Assembly (NCBI RefSeq): GCF_025464955.1
Contig: NZ_JAODNM010000064.1
Span: 1 to 64,000 of the forward strand
Length of the DNA: 64,000 nucleotides
Source: Amycolatopsis sp.
Lineage (GTDB): Bacteria; Actinomycetota; Actinomycetes; Mycobacteriales; Pseudonocardiaceae
Direction: 5' to 3'
The notes below the pieces were generated by a model. It searched no databases. It saw nothing but the letters and a program-made list of their open reading frames with translations, and was not told the DNA's origin. Positions 42,136 to 51,365 of the stretch are shown here, in pieces; positions within the stretch are counted from its first letter, which is position 1; every line of letters begins with the position of its first letter. The translations under genes and the position numbers were made by a program.

Positions 42136-45100
42136 TCCGGGATACTGCGCAACAGCTCGCGGAGACTTTCGGGGTCCAGCAGGTCTTCCGGCCACACCGT
42201 CACGTTGGCGGAGACGTAGTGGAACGCGGCGCGGACCTTCTCCGGCGGCACCCGCCGCATCGCGGCCCAGGCCAGCCGGTACGCGGTGAGCTGCACGGCC
42301 AGCGGCCGCATCTTGGCCGCGTCCGGCACCCCGCCGGTCTTCCAGTCGACCACGGTCCAGCCGCCGTCCGGTTCGGCGAACACGGCGTCCATCCGGCCCC
42401 GCACGGCGACCCCATCGACGTCGGTGGAGAACGGGACTTCGACGTCGAACGGCATGCGGTTGGCCCATTCGCTGGCCTCGAAGGCTTCCTGCATGTCTGC
42501 CAGGGTGTGATCCTCGACGGCGTCGGGGTCCGCCGCGCCGGGCAGGTCGTCGATCTCGAAGAGCCGCTCGCCGCCGAACCGGTGCTCGAGCCAGGCGTGG
42601 AACGCCGTGCCCCGTCGAGCGAAAGCGTTGGGCGGCATAGGAAGCGGACGTCGTAAGCGGCGCGCGAGGCCGGTCGCGTCGGTGGCGAGCTCGACAAGTT
42701 GACTCACCGAAAGGTGCGAAGGCAGAGTGACCTGCTCCGTGCGGGTGGCGGCGTTGGCGCGTTCGGCGAGCAGGACGTCGGTGTCGGTGATCCAACCGTC
42801 CGGGTCGTCCTCGGGCTCCTCGTCGCTGTCATCCTCGTCCGACTCAGCAGCGTGCATCGCGGAGAAGACCAGTTCCACACCCTCGGTCACGCCGTCACGC
42901 CGATCGCCGAGCGGATCCACCGGCCACTGGGCCGTCCGGGAATCCGCGACGAGCGGGTTTTCGTCGTCCGGCTCGGGCTCGTCCGCCCAGAGGCCGATCT
43001 TTCCGAGCGCGGTGTCCTCTTCGGACTCTATCGAGGCTTTGACCAGTTCGGAGATCTCCAGAAGAAAGCCGGACGGCCCCTTCGGCTTCGCGCTCGTGTC
43101 GTTCCACCAATGGCCGGACACCAGCAAAGCGTGCTCGGACCTGGTCAGCGCGACGTAACAGAGCCTGCGCTCCTCCTCCGCTTCCCTTTCCACGAAACCC
43201 TCTTCGTGCAGTTCGAGTCCTTCGAGGACTTCCTTGCGGTCATAACCCACCGCGACACGCAGCTCGGGCAGGTCCTGCGCGTCCCCGCGCAAGGCCGCCG
43301 GGAGCGCGGTGACCGTCCGCAGCCACGACGACGACCGCCGCTTGCTCGGAAACACATCCCGGACCAGGTGTGGCACCGCGACAACCCGCCACTCCAGGCC
43401 TTTCGCGGAATGCGCCGTGAGCACCTGGACGCGGTCGGGCACAACCTCCACCTCACCGGGCGTGAGTCCGTCCTCAGCGTGCGAAGCGGTGTTCAGGTAG
43501 TCCACAAAGGACAACAGCGTCGACGTCGGCGCTGCCTCGGCGTAGTCGGTGACGACATCGGCGAAAGCGTCGAGGTGCGCCCGGCCGGCCGCGCTGGGCC
43601 GCGCGAGCGACTCGACGTCGAGCAGCATCGTGCGCTCCACGTCGGCCACCAGCTCGGGAAGCGACTGGTCGAGACGTCGGCGAAGCATGGACAGCTCACC
43701 GCCGATCCGCCGGATGCGGCGGTACCCGTCGCCGGAATAGCCGTACTTCTTGGGGTCACCGGGATCGTCGAGCGCGTCCACCAGCCCGGCTTGCTCAGCC
43801 CGCTCGGAAAACAGGATCGGGTCATCCGAAGACCCGGCGGACTCACCGCCTGCCGGTGGCGGACTGGACAAGTCGTTTGCTCGCCGCCACAGCGCGGCGA
43901 GGTCGAAAGCGGCGATACGCCAGCGCGCACCGGTCAGCAGGCGGGCCGCGGCGGTGCCGGCGAGCGGATCGGCCAGTACTCGCAACGTACTCACGAGGTC
44001 GGCCACCTCGGGCTCGTCGAGTAGCCCGCCCAGGCCGACGACCTCCACCGGGAGTCCTCGCGCGCGCAGCTCGGCCGCGATCGGCGCCATGTCCGACCGG
44101 CGGCGCACCAGCACCGCGGCCGTCGGCGGCTCGCCGGTCGCTTCGAGCTCGGAGAACCACCGCTCGGCCAGCGCGTCAGCCACCCAGACCCGTTCCGCGC
44201 GGACGTCCGGCAGCAGCGCGCAGGCGATGTCAGCGGGCCCGGCGCCGTCGCGAGCGCGCAGCCGCGCGACCCCGAGTCCCCCGGCGCGCAACGGTTCGGC
44301 GATCGCGTTGGCCAGCGCCAGGATCTCGGGCGGGTTGCGGAAGCTGGTGAGCAGGCCGAAACTATCCGCCGGGAGAAACTTTCGCCCTTCCTTGCGGGGA
44401 AAGTCGGTGGTGAAGCGCGGCAGGTTCGCCGCACTCGCGCCACGCCAGCCGTAGATCGCCTGCGCCGGGTCACCCACCGCGGTCACCGGCATCGGCGAGT
44501 TCTCCACCCCACCGAACAATCCTCGAAGCAGGACTCGCTGTGCGTGCCCGGTGTCCTGGTATTCGTCCAGCAGAACGGTTCCGTACCGCTCGCGCTCCCC
44601 AGCTACGACCTCGGGATGAGTCTGGGCAAGCTTCGCGGCGAGCGACATCTGGTCGGCGAAGTCCAGCGCCCCTTCGGACCTTTTGCGCTGCTGGTATCCC
44701 TCGACCAACGGCAGCAGTTCGAGCCGGAACCGTTGTGCCGTCATGACGTCGATGAGTTTCTGCGGCAGCGCGGAACGTTGCCCCTTTGCCCGCGGCGCGT
44801 TCTCGATCACCTCACAGAGCCAGCGAGAATGCTCGGCGAGGTCGGCGACCTCGACCATGTGCTCGCCCAACTCACCGGCGAGCGCGAGCACCTGCGCGGT
44901 GACCGAAGACGGCACGCGATCGGTCTCGAGGTCGTTGTCCCAAGTGGACACCACCCGGTGCGCGATCTGCCACGACGCCGTCTCGGACAACAGCCGTACC
45001 CCGGGTTGCACGGGCAGCCGCAGGCCGTGTTCGGCGAGCAATCGACCGGCGTAGGCGTGGTAGGTCAGGATTGTCGGCTCACCGGCGAGCACCGCGGCGC

Positions 45101-45425
45101 GCCGGGCACCGCTGGGGTCGAGTCGTTCCAGCAGACCGGAACCGGCCAGCCTGCGCAACCTGGCGCGGACCCGCTCAGCCAGCTGCCGCGCCGCCTTGCG
45201 GGTGAACGTCAGCCCGAGCACCCGTTCCGGGGCGACCAAACCGTTCGCCACCAGCCAGACCACGCGCGCGGCCATCGTCTCGGTCTTGCCGGCGCCGGCG
45301 CCGGCGACCACGAGCGCCGGCTCGATGGGCGCGGCGATCACGGTGGCCTGTTCGGGGGTCGGCGGGTGCAGGCCGAGCGCCTCGGCGACCCCGGCCGGCG
45401 TCACCCAGTTCAGCGCCTTCGTCAC
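42129..45425 (-). CDS. adnB: AdnB, motor-nuclease subunit of the AdnAB helicase-nuclease
   Basis: A 1098-residue UvrD-type helicase fused to a RecB-type nuclease. Walker A AGAGAGKT is at residues 41-48, the DExx motif reads LLDEYQDTGHA, later motifs are VGDPAQAIYGWRGA and LTAHSAKGLEWRVV, and the C-terminal nuclease core is GGWTVVDWKTG. AdnAB is the actinobacterial enzyme that resects double-strand DNA ends. The GTG at 45425 overlaps the stop of adnA (GTGA). Length and order agree with the mycobacterial pair. Confidence 0.93.
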   Translation of the reverse strand: MTKALNWVTPAGVAEALGLHPPTPEQATVIAAPIEPALVVAGAGAGKTETMAARVVWLVANGLVAPERVLGLTFTRKAARQLAERVRARLRRLAGSGLLERLDPSGARRAAVLAGEPTILTYHAYAGRLLAEHGLRLPVQPGVRLLSETASWQIAHRVVSTWDNDLETDRVPSSVTAQVLALAGELGEHMVEVADLAEHSRWLCEVIENAPRAKGQRSALPQKLIDVMTAQRFRLELLPLVEGYQQRKRSEGALDFADQMSLAAKLAQTHPEVVAGERERYGTVLLDEYQDTGHAQRVLLRGLFGGVENSPMPVTAVGDPAQAIYGWRGASAANLPRFTTDFPRKEGRKFLPADSFGLLTSFRNPPEILALANAIAEPLRAGGLGVARLRARDGAGPADIACALLPDVRAERVWVADALAERWFSELEATGEPPTAAVLVRRRSDMAPIAAELRARGLPVEVVGLGGLLDEPEVADLVSTLRVLADPLAGTAAARLLTGARWRIAAFDLAALWRRANDLSSPPPAGGESAGSSDDPILFSERAEQAGLVDALDDPGDPKKYGYSGDGYRRIRRIGGELSMLRRRLDQSLPELVADVERTMLLDVESLARPSAAGRAHLDAFADVVTDYAEAAPTSTLLSFVDYLNTASHAEDGLTPGEVEVVPDRVQVLTAHSAKGLEWRVVAVPHLVRDVFPSKRRSSSWLRTVTALPAALRGDAQDLPELRVAVGYDRKEVLEGLELHEEGFVEREAEEERRLCYVALTRSEHALLVSGHWWNDTSAKPKGPSGFLLEISELVKASIESEEDTALGKIGLWADEPEPDDENPLVADSRTAQWPVDPLGDRRDGVTEGVELVFSAMHAAESDEDDSDEEPEDDPDGWITDTDVLLAERANAATRTEQVTLPSHLSVSQLVELATDATGLARRLRRPLPMPPNAFARRGTAFHAWLEHRFGGERLFEIDDLPGAADPDAVEDHTLADMQEAFEASEWANRMPFDVEVPFSTDVDGVAVRGRMDAVFAEPDGGWTVVDWKTGGVPDAAKMRPLAVQLTAYRLAWAAMRRVPPEKVRAAFHYVSANVTVWPEDLLDPESLRELLRSIPDS

Positions 45426-48400
45426 GGCCCGGTCACCTGCCTGCCCTCGGGTCGGATCGGGCACGAACCCCTTGCCGGACAACGGTCGCAGTCGGAGTTC
45501 TCGGATGCCTCGTACACCGGCCCGGCCGCGGACTCCGCCACCGAGCGGACCAGTTCGAGCCAGTGCTTCCCACTGTCGTCGTCCAGCGGCGCTTGCTCAC
45601 GCTGGGTCGACCCGGTCTTGTTGTTCGATTTCGCGACGTAGACGAGTTTCGCGCCACCGGGCACTTGCTTGCCCTCGAACGCACCGAGCAGTACGGCCAG
45701 TTGGTACGCGGCCAGCTGCGGGTGCAACTCGGCGTCCGCCGCGGTGACCGGGACCTTGCCGGTTTTGATGTCGATGATGACCGGGCGGCCTTCCGAGTCC
45801 ATTTCGACCCGATCCACGCGACCCTTCAGCAGTACCCGGGCCTCGCCCTCCTCGGCCGGCAGCTCGACCTCGATGTCTTGTTCGACACCGGTTTCCTTCA
45901 ACTCCGCGCGACTCTGCCGGAGCCACGAGATGAAGTTGCGCAGCATCTGCTCGACACGGCGTCGCTCACGGCGGGAAAACCAGGGCGCACCGGCGTCCAC
46001 CCGCGCCCACGCGTCGTCGAGCGCGGCCTGGAGCTGCTCGTCCCCGGTACCGGCGGCGACCGCCTGCGCGAGCCCGTGCACCAGGGTGCCGGTGACCGCC
46101 GCGAGCTGCGCTGGGTCGCTGCCACCATGCCGCTCGATGAGCCAGCGGAGCGGGCAGCGCGCCAGGATGTCCACAGTGGACGGTGAAATGCGGACGAGGT
46201 CACCGGAGCTGTGCAGCGGTTCGTCCGTCGACGGGCCGGACAGTCCGTACCAGCCGCTCGGATGCGCACCCGGCACGCCGGCCTCGGCCAGTCGCCCGAG
46301 CTGCTTGGCCGCGCGGTTCCGGCGGACGGGCTCGGTCGCCGGATCGCACACGACCCGGCGCAGCTCACCGACCAACTCGGCGAGGACGAGTCCGCGTTCG
46401 GCCGGTTCGGTTTTGGCCAGCTTCGCCGTCTCGTCGCCCTTGTCCTCGAGGTCGTCGAGGAAGCGCGACGGCTGCTCGTCCTCCCCCGCGACCGCGCTGA
46501 CCAGCAACGTCCGCCGCGCCCGGCTCGCGGCCAGATAGAACAAACGTCTTTCCTCGGCGAGGATCGGCGCGATGGCCGACACCTTTTCACCGTCCACACC
46601 GGACAGAAGATCGACAAGCCGTTCGACGCCGAGCAGCGAACCTCGCAGTCGCAGATCGGGCCAGCTGCCCTCCTGGACCCCGGCGATGGCCACGACCGTC
46701 CACTCGCGACCGGCCGCGCCATGTGCGGTGAGCAGCGAGACGCCTTCCTTGCGCATGGCCACCGGAGCCAGGCTGTCACCCGCGATGTTCTGCGAGGAAA
46801 GGTAATCCGCGAACGCGGCGACCCCGGAACGCGGCAGCCTGTCGACGTACCGGCCGGCCGAGTCGAACAGCCGGACCACGGCGTCGAGGTCGCGGTCGGC
46901 CTGCGCGCCGAGCGAACCACCGCGGCCCGCCAGGCGCAGCATCCGCTCTTCGAGACCGCTGGCTTGCCAGAGTTCCCATAGCACCTGCTCGACGCCGTCA
47001 CCTCGGACAACAGCGCGGTGCGCGGCGTGCAGCAGGCCGCCGACACGACGGACGGGAAGCGCCTCGGAATCCGCTAGTCCAGCCAGAATATCGTTGCCCT
47101 GCAACACTTCGACCAGAAGATCATCGCTCGAACGCTGTCCGCCCGCGGCCGTTTCCAACCGGCGCAACCCTCGGCGTAGGCGGCGCAGCGCGAGTGGGTC
47201 GGCGCCGCCGAGCGCGGACGACAGCAGCATTTCGGCGAGATCGACGTCGAGCAGTCCTGGGTCGGCGGCGAGCCTCAGCACCGCGAGCAGCGGGCGCACG
47301 GCGGGCTGGCGGGCCAGGGGAAGTTCTTCGGCGGCCGTGCCGATCGGCACCCCGGCCGCGCGCAAAGCCCGCTGCAGCACCAGGAACGACCGCGCGGGCG
47401 AGCGGACGAGCACCGCGATCTCCGACCACGGCACGCCGTCGACAAGATGCGCGCGCCGAAGCTGGTCGGCGACCCAGCTCGCTTCCGCGGCCGGAGTCGG
47501 CATCAGTTTGATGCGCACCAGACCTGGTTCGGCCTCGGGGCCGGTCGCGACCTTCCGGTGCGGCGACGCCCCCGCCAGGCTCGCGGCCAGCCGGGCGACA
47601 GCGGCGTGGACGCCGGTGCTGAGCCGGTGCGACCGGGACAGCGTGACCGTCCTGTCGCCGGCCGCGTCCGCGTCGACGAGCAGCCTCGGATCGGCGCCAC
47701 GGAAGGAGAACACCGACTGGTCCGGGTCGCCGGCGACGACGAACTCCTCGGCGGTGGACCCGACGCGGCCGAGCAGCCGGTACTGCAGCGGGTCGAGATG
47801 CTGGGCGTCGTCGACGAAGAGGTGCCGGACGCGCGTCTGCTCCCGGACGAGCAGGTCGGGGTCGGAGTCGAGGGCGAGCAGGGCCGAGGTCACCAGCTCA
47901 GCGGCGTCGAGCGCGGGCGAACCGGGCATGCCGAGCGCGTTACCGCCCGCGCCCTGCAGGAGCGTGACCTCTTCGTACTGGCGCCAGAACTTGCCGGCCG
48001 CGATCCACTCGTCGCGGTGCTGACCGCGACCGACCTTGACCAGGTCCTCCGGGCCGAGGCCGCGTTCGGCGGCCCGCATCAGCAGGTCGCGAAGCTCCTC
48101 GGCGAACCCGGGAACGGCGAGCGCGGGACGCAAGCTGTCCGGCCAGTCGAGCGCGCCGAGCTCCAAGTCACCGGCCAGGAGTTCGCGCACCACGACGTCC
48201 TGCTCGGCGCCGGCGAGCAGGCGCGGCGCCGGGGTGCCGTCCGCGGCGGCCTGGAGGCGAAGCAGCCCGTAGGCGTACGAGTGGACCGTTCGCACCAGCG
48301 GCTCGCGGGCGGTCCGGCCGATCGGTCCGGTCTGCTCGGGATCGCTGTTGAGCATGCGGGTGATGTCACGGCGTAGGGCCTCGGCGGCACGGCGTGACGT

Positions 48401-48607
48401 CGTCAGCACGAGGATCCGTTCGGGGTCGACCCCACCCTGCGCGATCCGGCGCGCGACGGCGGCGGCGAGCAGCGTGGTCTTGCCCGTTCCGGGGCCGCCG
48501 AGGACGCGCTGGAACCCCTGCGGCGCGAGGAGGACACGCCTGGCCTGCTCGTCCCACGCCAGCGGGCGGACGGCGTCGGCAGGCGGACGCACCAGTCGCG
48601 CGCCCAC
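45422..48607 (-). CDS. adnA: AdnA, partner subunit of the AdnAB helicase-nuclease
   Basis: A 1061-residue protein with Walker A GGPGTGKT (residues 37-44), a Walker B-like LFVDDAQHL lacking the DE pair of AdnB, VAGDPDQSVFSFRGAD, LLTAHGAAGREWTVV, and a C-terminal nuclease domain with GRPVIIDIKTGK. Cysteines in LARCPLRW and CDRCPARGSC are placed as in the Fe-S staple of AddB/AdnA-type nucleases. The start is uncertain; the GTG at 48607 (VGARLVRPP) gives the length of known AdnA. It is divergent from the alkyltransferase-like gene. Confidence 0.92.
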   Translation of the reverse strand: MGARLVRPPADAVRPLAWDEQARRVLLAPQGFQRVLGGPGTGKTTLLAAAVARRIAQGGVDPERILVLTTSRRAAEALRRDITRMLNSDPEQTGPIGRTAREPLVRTVHSYAYGLLRLQAAADGTPAPRLLAGAEQDVVVRELLAGDLELGALDWPDSLRPALAVPGFAEELRDLLMRAAERGLGPEDLVKVGRGQHRDEWIAAGKFWRQYEEVTLLQGAGGNALGMPGSPALDAAELVTSALLALDSDPDLLVREQTRVRHLFVDDAQHLDPLQYRLLGRVGSTAEEFVVAGDPDQSVFSFRGADPRLLVDADAAGDRTVTLSRSHRLSTGVHAAVARLAASLAGASPHRKVATGPEAEPGLVRIKLMPTPAAEASWVADQLRRAHLVDGVPWSEIAVLVRSPARSFLVLQRALRAAGVPIGTAAEELPLARQPAVRPLLAVLRLAADPGLLDVDLAEMLLSSALGGADPLALRRLRRGLRRLETAAGGQRSSDDLLVEVLQGNDILAGLADSEALPVRRVGGLLHAAHRAVVRGDGVEQVLWELWQASGLEERMLRLAGRGGSLGAQADRDLDAVVRLFDSAGRYVDRLPRSGVAAFADYLSSQNIAGDSLAPVAMRKEGVSLLTAHGAAGREWTVVAIAGVQEGSWPDLRLRGSLLGVERLVDLLSGVDGEKVSAIAPILAEERRLFYLAASRARRTLLVSAVAGEDEQPSRFLDDLEDKGDETAKLAKTEPAERGLVLAELVGELRRVVCDPATEPVRRNRAAKQLGRLAEAGVPGAHPSGWYGLSGPSTDEPLHSSGDLVRISPSTVDILARCPLRWLIERHGGSDPAQLAAVTGTLVHGLAQAVAAGTGDEQLQAALDDAWARVDAGAPWFSRRERRRVEQMLRNFISWLRQSRAELKETGVEQDIEVELPAEEGEARVLLKGRVDRVEMDSEGRPVIIDIKTGKVPVTAADAELHPQLAAYQLAVLLGAFEGKQVPGGAKLVYVAKSNNKTGSTQREQAPLDDDSGKHWLELVRSVAESAAGPVYEASENSDCDRCPARGSCPIRPEGRQVTGP

Positions 48608-48704
48608 GTGGTTCGCCGTTCTCCTGCCGCTCACACTTGCGATGGAACCACGCGAGTACGACGTGTTGCGGGACCGGGGGGCGTGTTGCGGCAGAGTAGG
48701 AGCC

Positions 48705-49025
48705 ATGGACGACGAATTCAACGAACGCGTGCGCGAGGTGATCGCGAGCGTTCCGGCCGGCAAAGTCGCGACTTATGGGGATATCGCGGCGATCTCGGGG
48801 GCTCCGTCGCCGCGGTTGATCGGCCGGATCCTGGCGGAGGACGGCCACGACCTGCCGTGGCACCGCATCCTGCGCGCGAACGGCACCCCGGCGCCCCACC
48901 TGCTGCACGAACAGCTCGAACTACTGCGTGTCGAAGGCGTCCTCGCTGACGGCAACCGCGTCGACCTCCGCAAGTACCGCTGGGAGACCGAACCCCCACC
49001 CGCCCCCCACGACTCCCTCTTCTAA
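48705..49025 (+). CDS. Alkyltransferase-like protein (ATL)
   Basis: A 106-residue DNA-binding protein of the O6-methylguanine methyltransferase fold. The active-site PCHR of true methyltransferases is PWHR here (Trp52), so it cannot accept alkyl groups; ATL proteins instead flag O6-alkylguanine for nucleotide excision repair. The helix-turn-helix segment is TYGDIAAISGAPSPRLIGRIL. AGGAG precedes the ATG at 48705. The divergent position to adnA is kept in mycobacteria. Confidence 0.9.
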   Translation: MDDEFNERVREVIASVPAGKVATYGDIAAISGAPSPRLIGRILAEDGHDLPWHRILRANGTPAPHLLHEQLELLRVEGVLADGNRVDLRKYRWETEPPPAPHDSLF

Positions 49026-49035
49026 CCCCTCGCCC

Positions 49036-49112
49036 CAATCGCAACTCGACGGCGAGTTGCGATAGTTAGCGTCCACAACGATCGCAACTCGACGGCGAGT
49101 TGCGGTGGTTGA
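49036..49112. repeat. Two GCAACTCGACGGCGAGTTGC palindromes
   Basis: Copies at about 49039 and 49084, 45 bp apart, joined by GATAGTTAGCGTCCACAAC. That joining string is also seen right of the copy at 59784 (CTTAGCGTCCACAAGC). The pair lies between the convergent ATL and HemD-like genes and can act as a terminator. Confidence 0.7.
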
Positions 49113-49130
49113 GCGGTCAATGACGTGGGG

Positions 49131-49940
49131 TTAGGCCGGGCTGAGGCGGTCGGCGAGGAGCTTGACGAGGGCGCCGAGGCGCTGGCGCTCGGGCTGGACG
49201 GTGTGGACGCCGGCGGCCTCGAGCGGCGCGGCGGTGACAGGGCCGACGCACGCGCAGAGCGTCTCGCCGCGCAACGCCGTGAGCAGCGCATCGCACCGGC
49301 CGGACTCACGAGCGAGCGCGAGCAGGTTGGCGGCCGCCGGGGCGCTGGTGAACGCCAGCGCCTGGACCTTCCCCGCGATCACGCCGTCGATCAGCGCGTA
49401 CACCAACGCCGGATCGACCGGGCCGTGCCAGCGGTACGGCTGCACCTCGACGACGTCGGCGCCCGCGTCGGCCAGCGCGCCGGTGAACTCCGGCAGCGGC
49501 GAACCGTGCAGCTGGACGGCGACCCGCTTCCCGCCGACCCCGGCCCCCAGCACCGCCGCGAGCAGCTCCGCGTTGCTCTCCTCCGGCGCCGAGAACTCCT
49601 CACGCAGGCCCGCCCCGCGCACGGCGCCGACGCCTTTCGGCCCGCGCACGAACACCCGCGACGCGCCCAACGACGTCAGCAGCCCGTCACGCAGCCCCCA
49701 GCCGTCCGCCGCTTCGACCCAGCCGCGGAAGCCCGCGCCGGTGGTGATCGCGGTGAAGTCCACCGGCGCGGCCAGCACGTTCTCGGTCGCCGTGCGCAGC
49801 AGCGCGTCGTCCGGCAGGGGGACGATCCGGATCGACGGTGCGTGCACCACGTTCGCGCCGTGGCGTTCGAGGGCGCCGATGAACTCCTCCGCGCGCCGCT
49901 CGGCGGTGATCCCGATGGTCACGCCGCTGAGATCAGCCAT
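49131..49940 (-). CDS. HemD-like (uroporphyrinogen-III synthase fold) protein
   Basis: A 269-residue two-lobed protein of the HemD fold: VTIGITAERRAEEFIGALERHGA, TTGAGFRGWVEAADGWGL, VAVQLHGSPLPEF, and ALAFTSAPAAANLLALA. It is a clear paralog of the N-terminal part of the regulator at 53409-54527 but without the DNA-binding tail. True hemD normally lies in a heme gene cluster, so the catalytic role here is doubtful. It overlaps the WYL regulator gene by eight bases. The start is the ATG at 49940. Confidence 0.78.
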   Translation of the reverse strand: MADLSGVTIGITAERRAEEFIGALERHGANVVHAPSIRIVPLPDDALLRTATENVLAAPVDFTAITTGAGFRGWVEAADGWGLRDGLLTSLGASRVFVRGPKGVGAVRGAGLREEFSAPEESNAELLAAVLGAGVGGKRVAVQLHGSPLPEFTGALADAGADVVEVQPYRWHGPVDPALVYALIDGVIAGKVQALAFTSAPAAANLLALARESGRCDALLTALRGETLCACVGPVTAAPLEAAGVHTVQPERQRLGALVKLLADRLSPA

Positions 49941-50904
49941 AGAACGAGCCCATCCTCCCGATCGCCTCGGCGACCTGTTCGCGCAGCTCAGGCGGGTCAA
50001 GTAGCTGCAGCTCAGGACCGAAACGGAGCAGCTCGCCCAGCGCCGCGTCATGCGGTTCGACAGGCAACTCCACGCGCAACCACCCGTCTTCGTCCGGTTC
50101 GCCGTCCCGCTCGGCCTGCCGAAGCGCGCCGACGCCGACCACGCCCAGGTAGAACGGTACGAGGGCCCTGGCACGGGGCGACAGGCGCACCACCGCGATC
50201 CGCGGGTACATCCGCCGCTCGAACTGCTCCGACCATTCTCGCCAGTAGCCCACCAGGTCGAAATCCGCGGGTCGCTTGAACTCCCCGACCTGCTGCAACG
50301 TGCGGATGCGGGAAATCCGGTAGGTACGGTCGTGCCCGTCCCGACGGCCCGCGAGGTACCAGTTGCCCGCTTTGAGGATGACGCCGAGCGGCTCGAGTTC
50401 CCGTTCGACGACAGAGCCGTCCCAGCGCTCGTAAGTCATCTTGAGCCGTCTGTCCTGCCACACGGCGTCGGCGACTTCGGACAGCTTCGGCAGGCTCTCG
50501 ATCCCGCGATGCCACCCCGGGACGTCGAGGTAGAAGCGCTCCGCCACCCGCCCGGCGCGCGAACGCAGCTCTTCCGGCAGCGCGGCATACAGCTTGAGCT
50601 GCGCGGCCGCGAGCACCGTGCCCAACCCGAGTTCGGCGGCGGCGACCGGCAGCCCCGCCAGCGACAGCGACTGCGCCTCTTCCTCGGTCATCCCGGTCAG
50701 CCTGGTCCGATAGCCGTCGACCAGCTGGTAGCCGCCGGTGCGCCCGCGATCGGCATACACCGGGACGCCGGACGCCGACAGTGCGTCGATGTCCCGATAG
50801 ATCGTGCGCACGGAGACCTCAAGCTCGGCGGCCAGTTCGTCCGCCGTCATCCGGCCGCGGTTCTGCAGCAGGAGGAGGATCGACAGGAGTCGGCTGGCAC
50901 GCAT
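49933..50904 (-). CDS. WYL-domain transcriptional regulator (YafY type)
   Basis: A 323-residue regulator: N-terminal winged helix (RLLSILLLLQNRGRMTADELAAELEVSVRTIYRDIDAL), WYL domain near residues 140-230 with GNWYLAGRRDGHDRTYRISRI, and a C-terminal WCX-like domain. The ATG at 50904 begins MRASRLLS, as usual in the family. It is divergent from the DUF3224 gene, with an inverted repeat in the 63-bp gap, and may control it. Confidence 0.9.
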   Translation of the reverse strand: MRASRLLSILLLLQNRGRMTADELAAELEVSVRTIYRDIDALSASGVPVYADRGRTGGYQLVDGYRTRLTGMTEEEAQSLSLAGLPVAAAELGLGTVLAAAQLKLYAALPEELRSRAGRVAERFYLDVPGWHRGIESLPKLSEVADAVWQDRRLKMTYERWDGSVVERELEPLGVILKAGNWYLAGRRDGHDRTYRISRIRTLQQVGEFKRPADFDLVGYWREWSEQFERRMYPRIAVVRLSPRARALVPFYLGVVGVGALRQAERDGEPDEDGWLRVELPVEPHDAALGELLRFGPELQLLDPPELREQVAEAIGRMGSFYG

Positions 50905-50923
50905 ACGGTGGATTCTCCCTCAA

Positions 50924-50948
50924 ATACCTGACACAGGATGACAGGTAT
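50924..50948. promoter_or_regulatory. Inverted repeat, candidate WYL operator
   Basis: ATACCTG-n11-CAGGTAT, perfect 7-bp arms, in the short gap between the divergent WYL regulator and DUF3224 genes. The right arm ends 20 bases before the DUF3224 ATG. Confidence 0.55.
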
Positions 50949-50967
50949 ACCCGGCAAGGTGAGTCGC

Positions 50968-51363
50968 ATGGACAACACATTCAGCATGCAGAGCTGGGAC
51001 GAGAAGATCGTCAGCGGTATCGACGGCGCCCCGCGGGTGGCTCACGCGCACGCGACGATGAAGTACTCCGGCGTCATCGAGGGCACGTCGACCGTCGACT
51101 TCCTGCTGTTCTACGTCGGCGAAGGCTACGAAGGCGGCGGGCACACTGCGCCGGGTTTCGAGCGGATCGAGGGCAGCGTCGACGGTCGCAAAGGCAGCTT
51201 CGTCATCCGGCACGAGGTAGGTTTTGGTGCCAACGGGATCCACGGAACCTGGGAGGTCGTCGCGGGCTCCGGTTCGGACGAGCTGACCGGGCTCACCGGC
51301 ACCGGCACGGTCGCCGCGAAGTCGGGGCAGGAAACGGTGTCGTACACCTGGCAGGAAGGCTGA
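50968..51363 (+). CDS. DUF3224 domain protein
   Basis: A 131-residue beta-barrel-like protein. The family core is seen as MKYSGVIEGTSTVDFLLFY, FERIEGSVDGRKGSFVIRHE and GTWEVVAGSGSDELTGLTGTG. The ATG at 50968 follows AAGGTGAG; an earlier ATG ten codons up lies in the operator. It is linked to the next gene by two bases. DUF3224 proteins often travel with WYL or GyrI-like regulators. Function unknown. Confidence 0.83.
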   Translation: MDNTFSMQSWDEKIVSGIDGAPRVAHAHATMKYSGVIEGTSTVDFLLFYVGEGYEGGGHTAPGFERIEGSVDGRKGSFVIRHEVGFGANGIHGTWEVVAGSGSDELTGLTGTGTVAAKSGQETVSYTWQEG

Positions 51364-51365
51364 CC

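Noticed and set aside
49131..49940. Housekeeping hemD
   Set aside because: It is a paralog of the regulator at 53409 and lies next to a WYL regulator, not in a heme gene cluster; kept as HemD-like only.
50781..51365. N-terminal extension of the glycosylase-like gene through the DUF3224 gene
   Set aside because: That part is the antisense or shifted frame of the WYL and DUF3224 genes; the GTG at 51366 begins the family-typical sequence.
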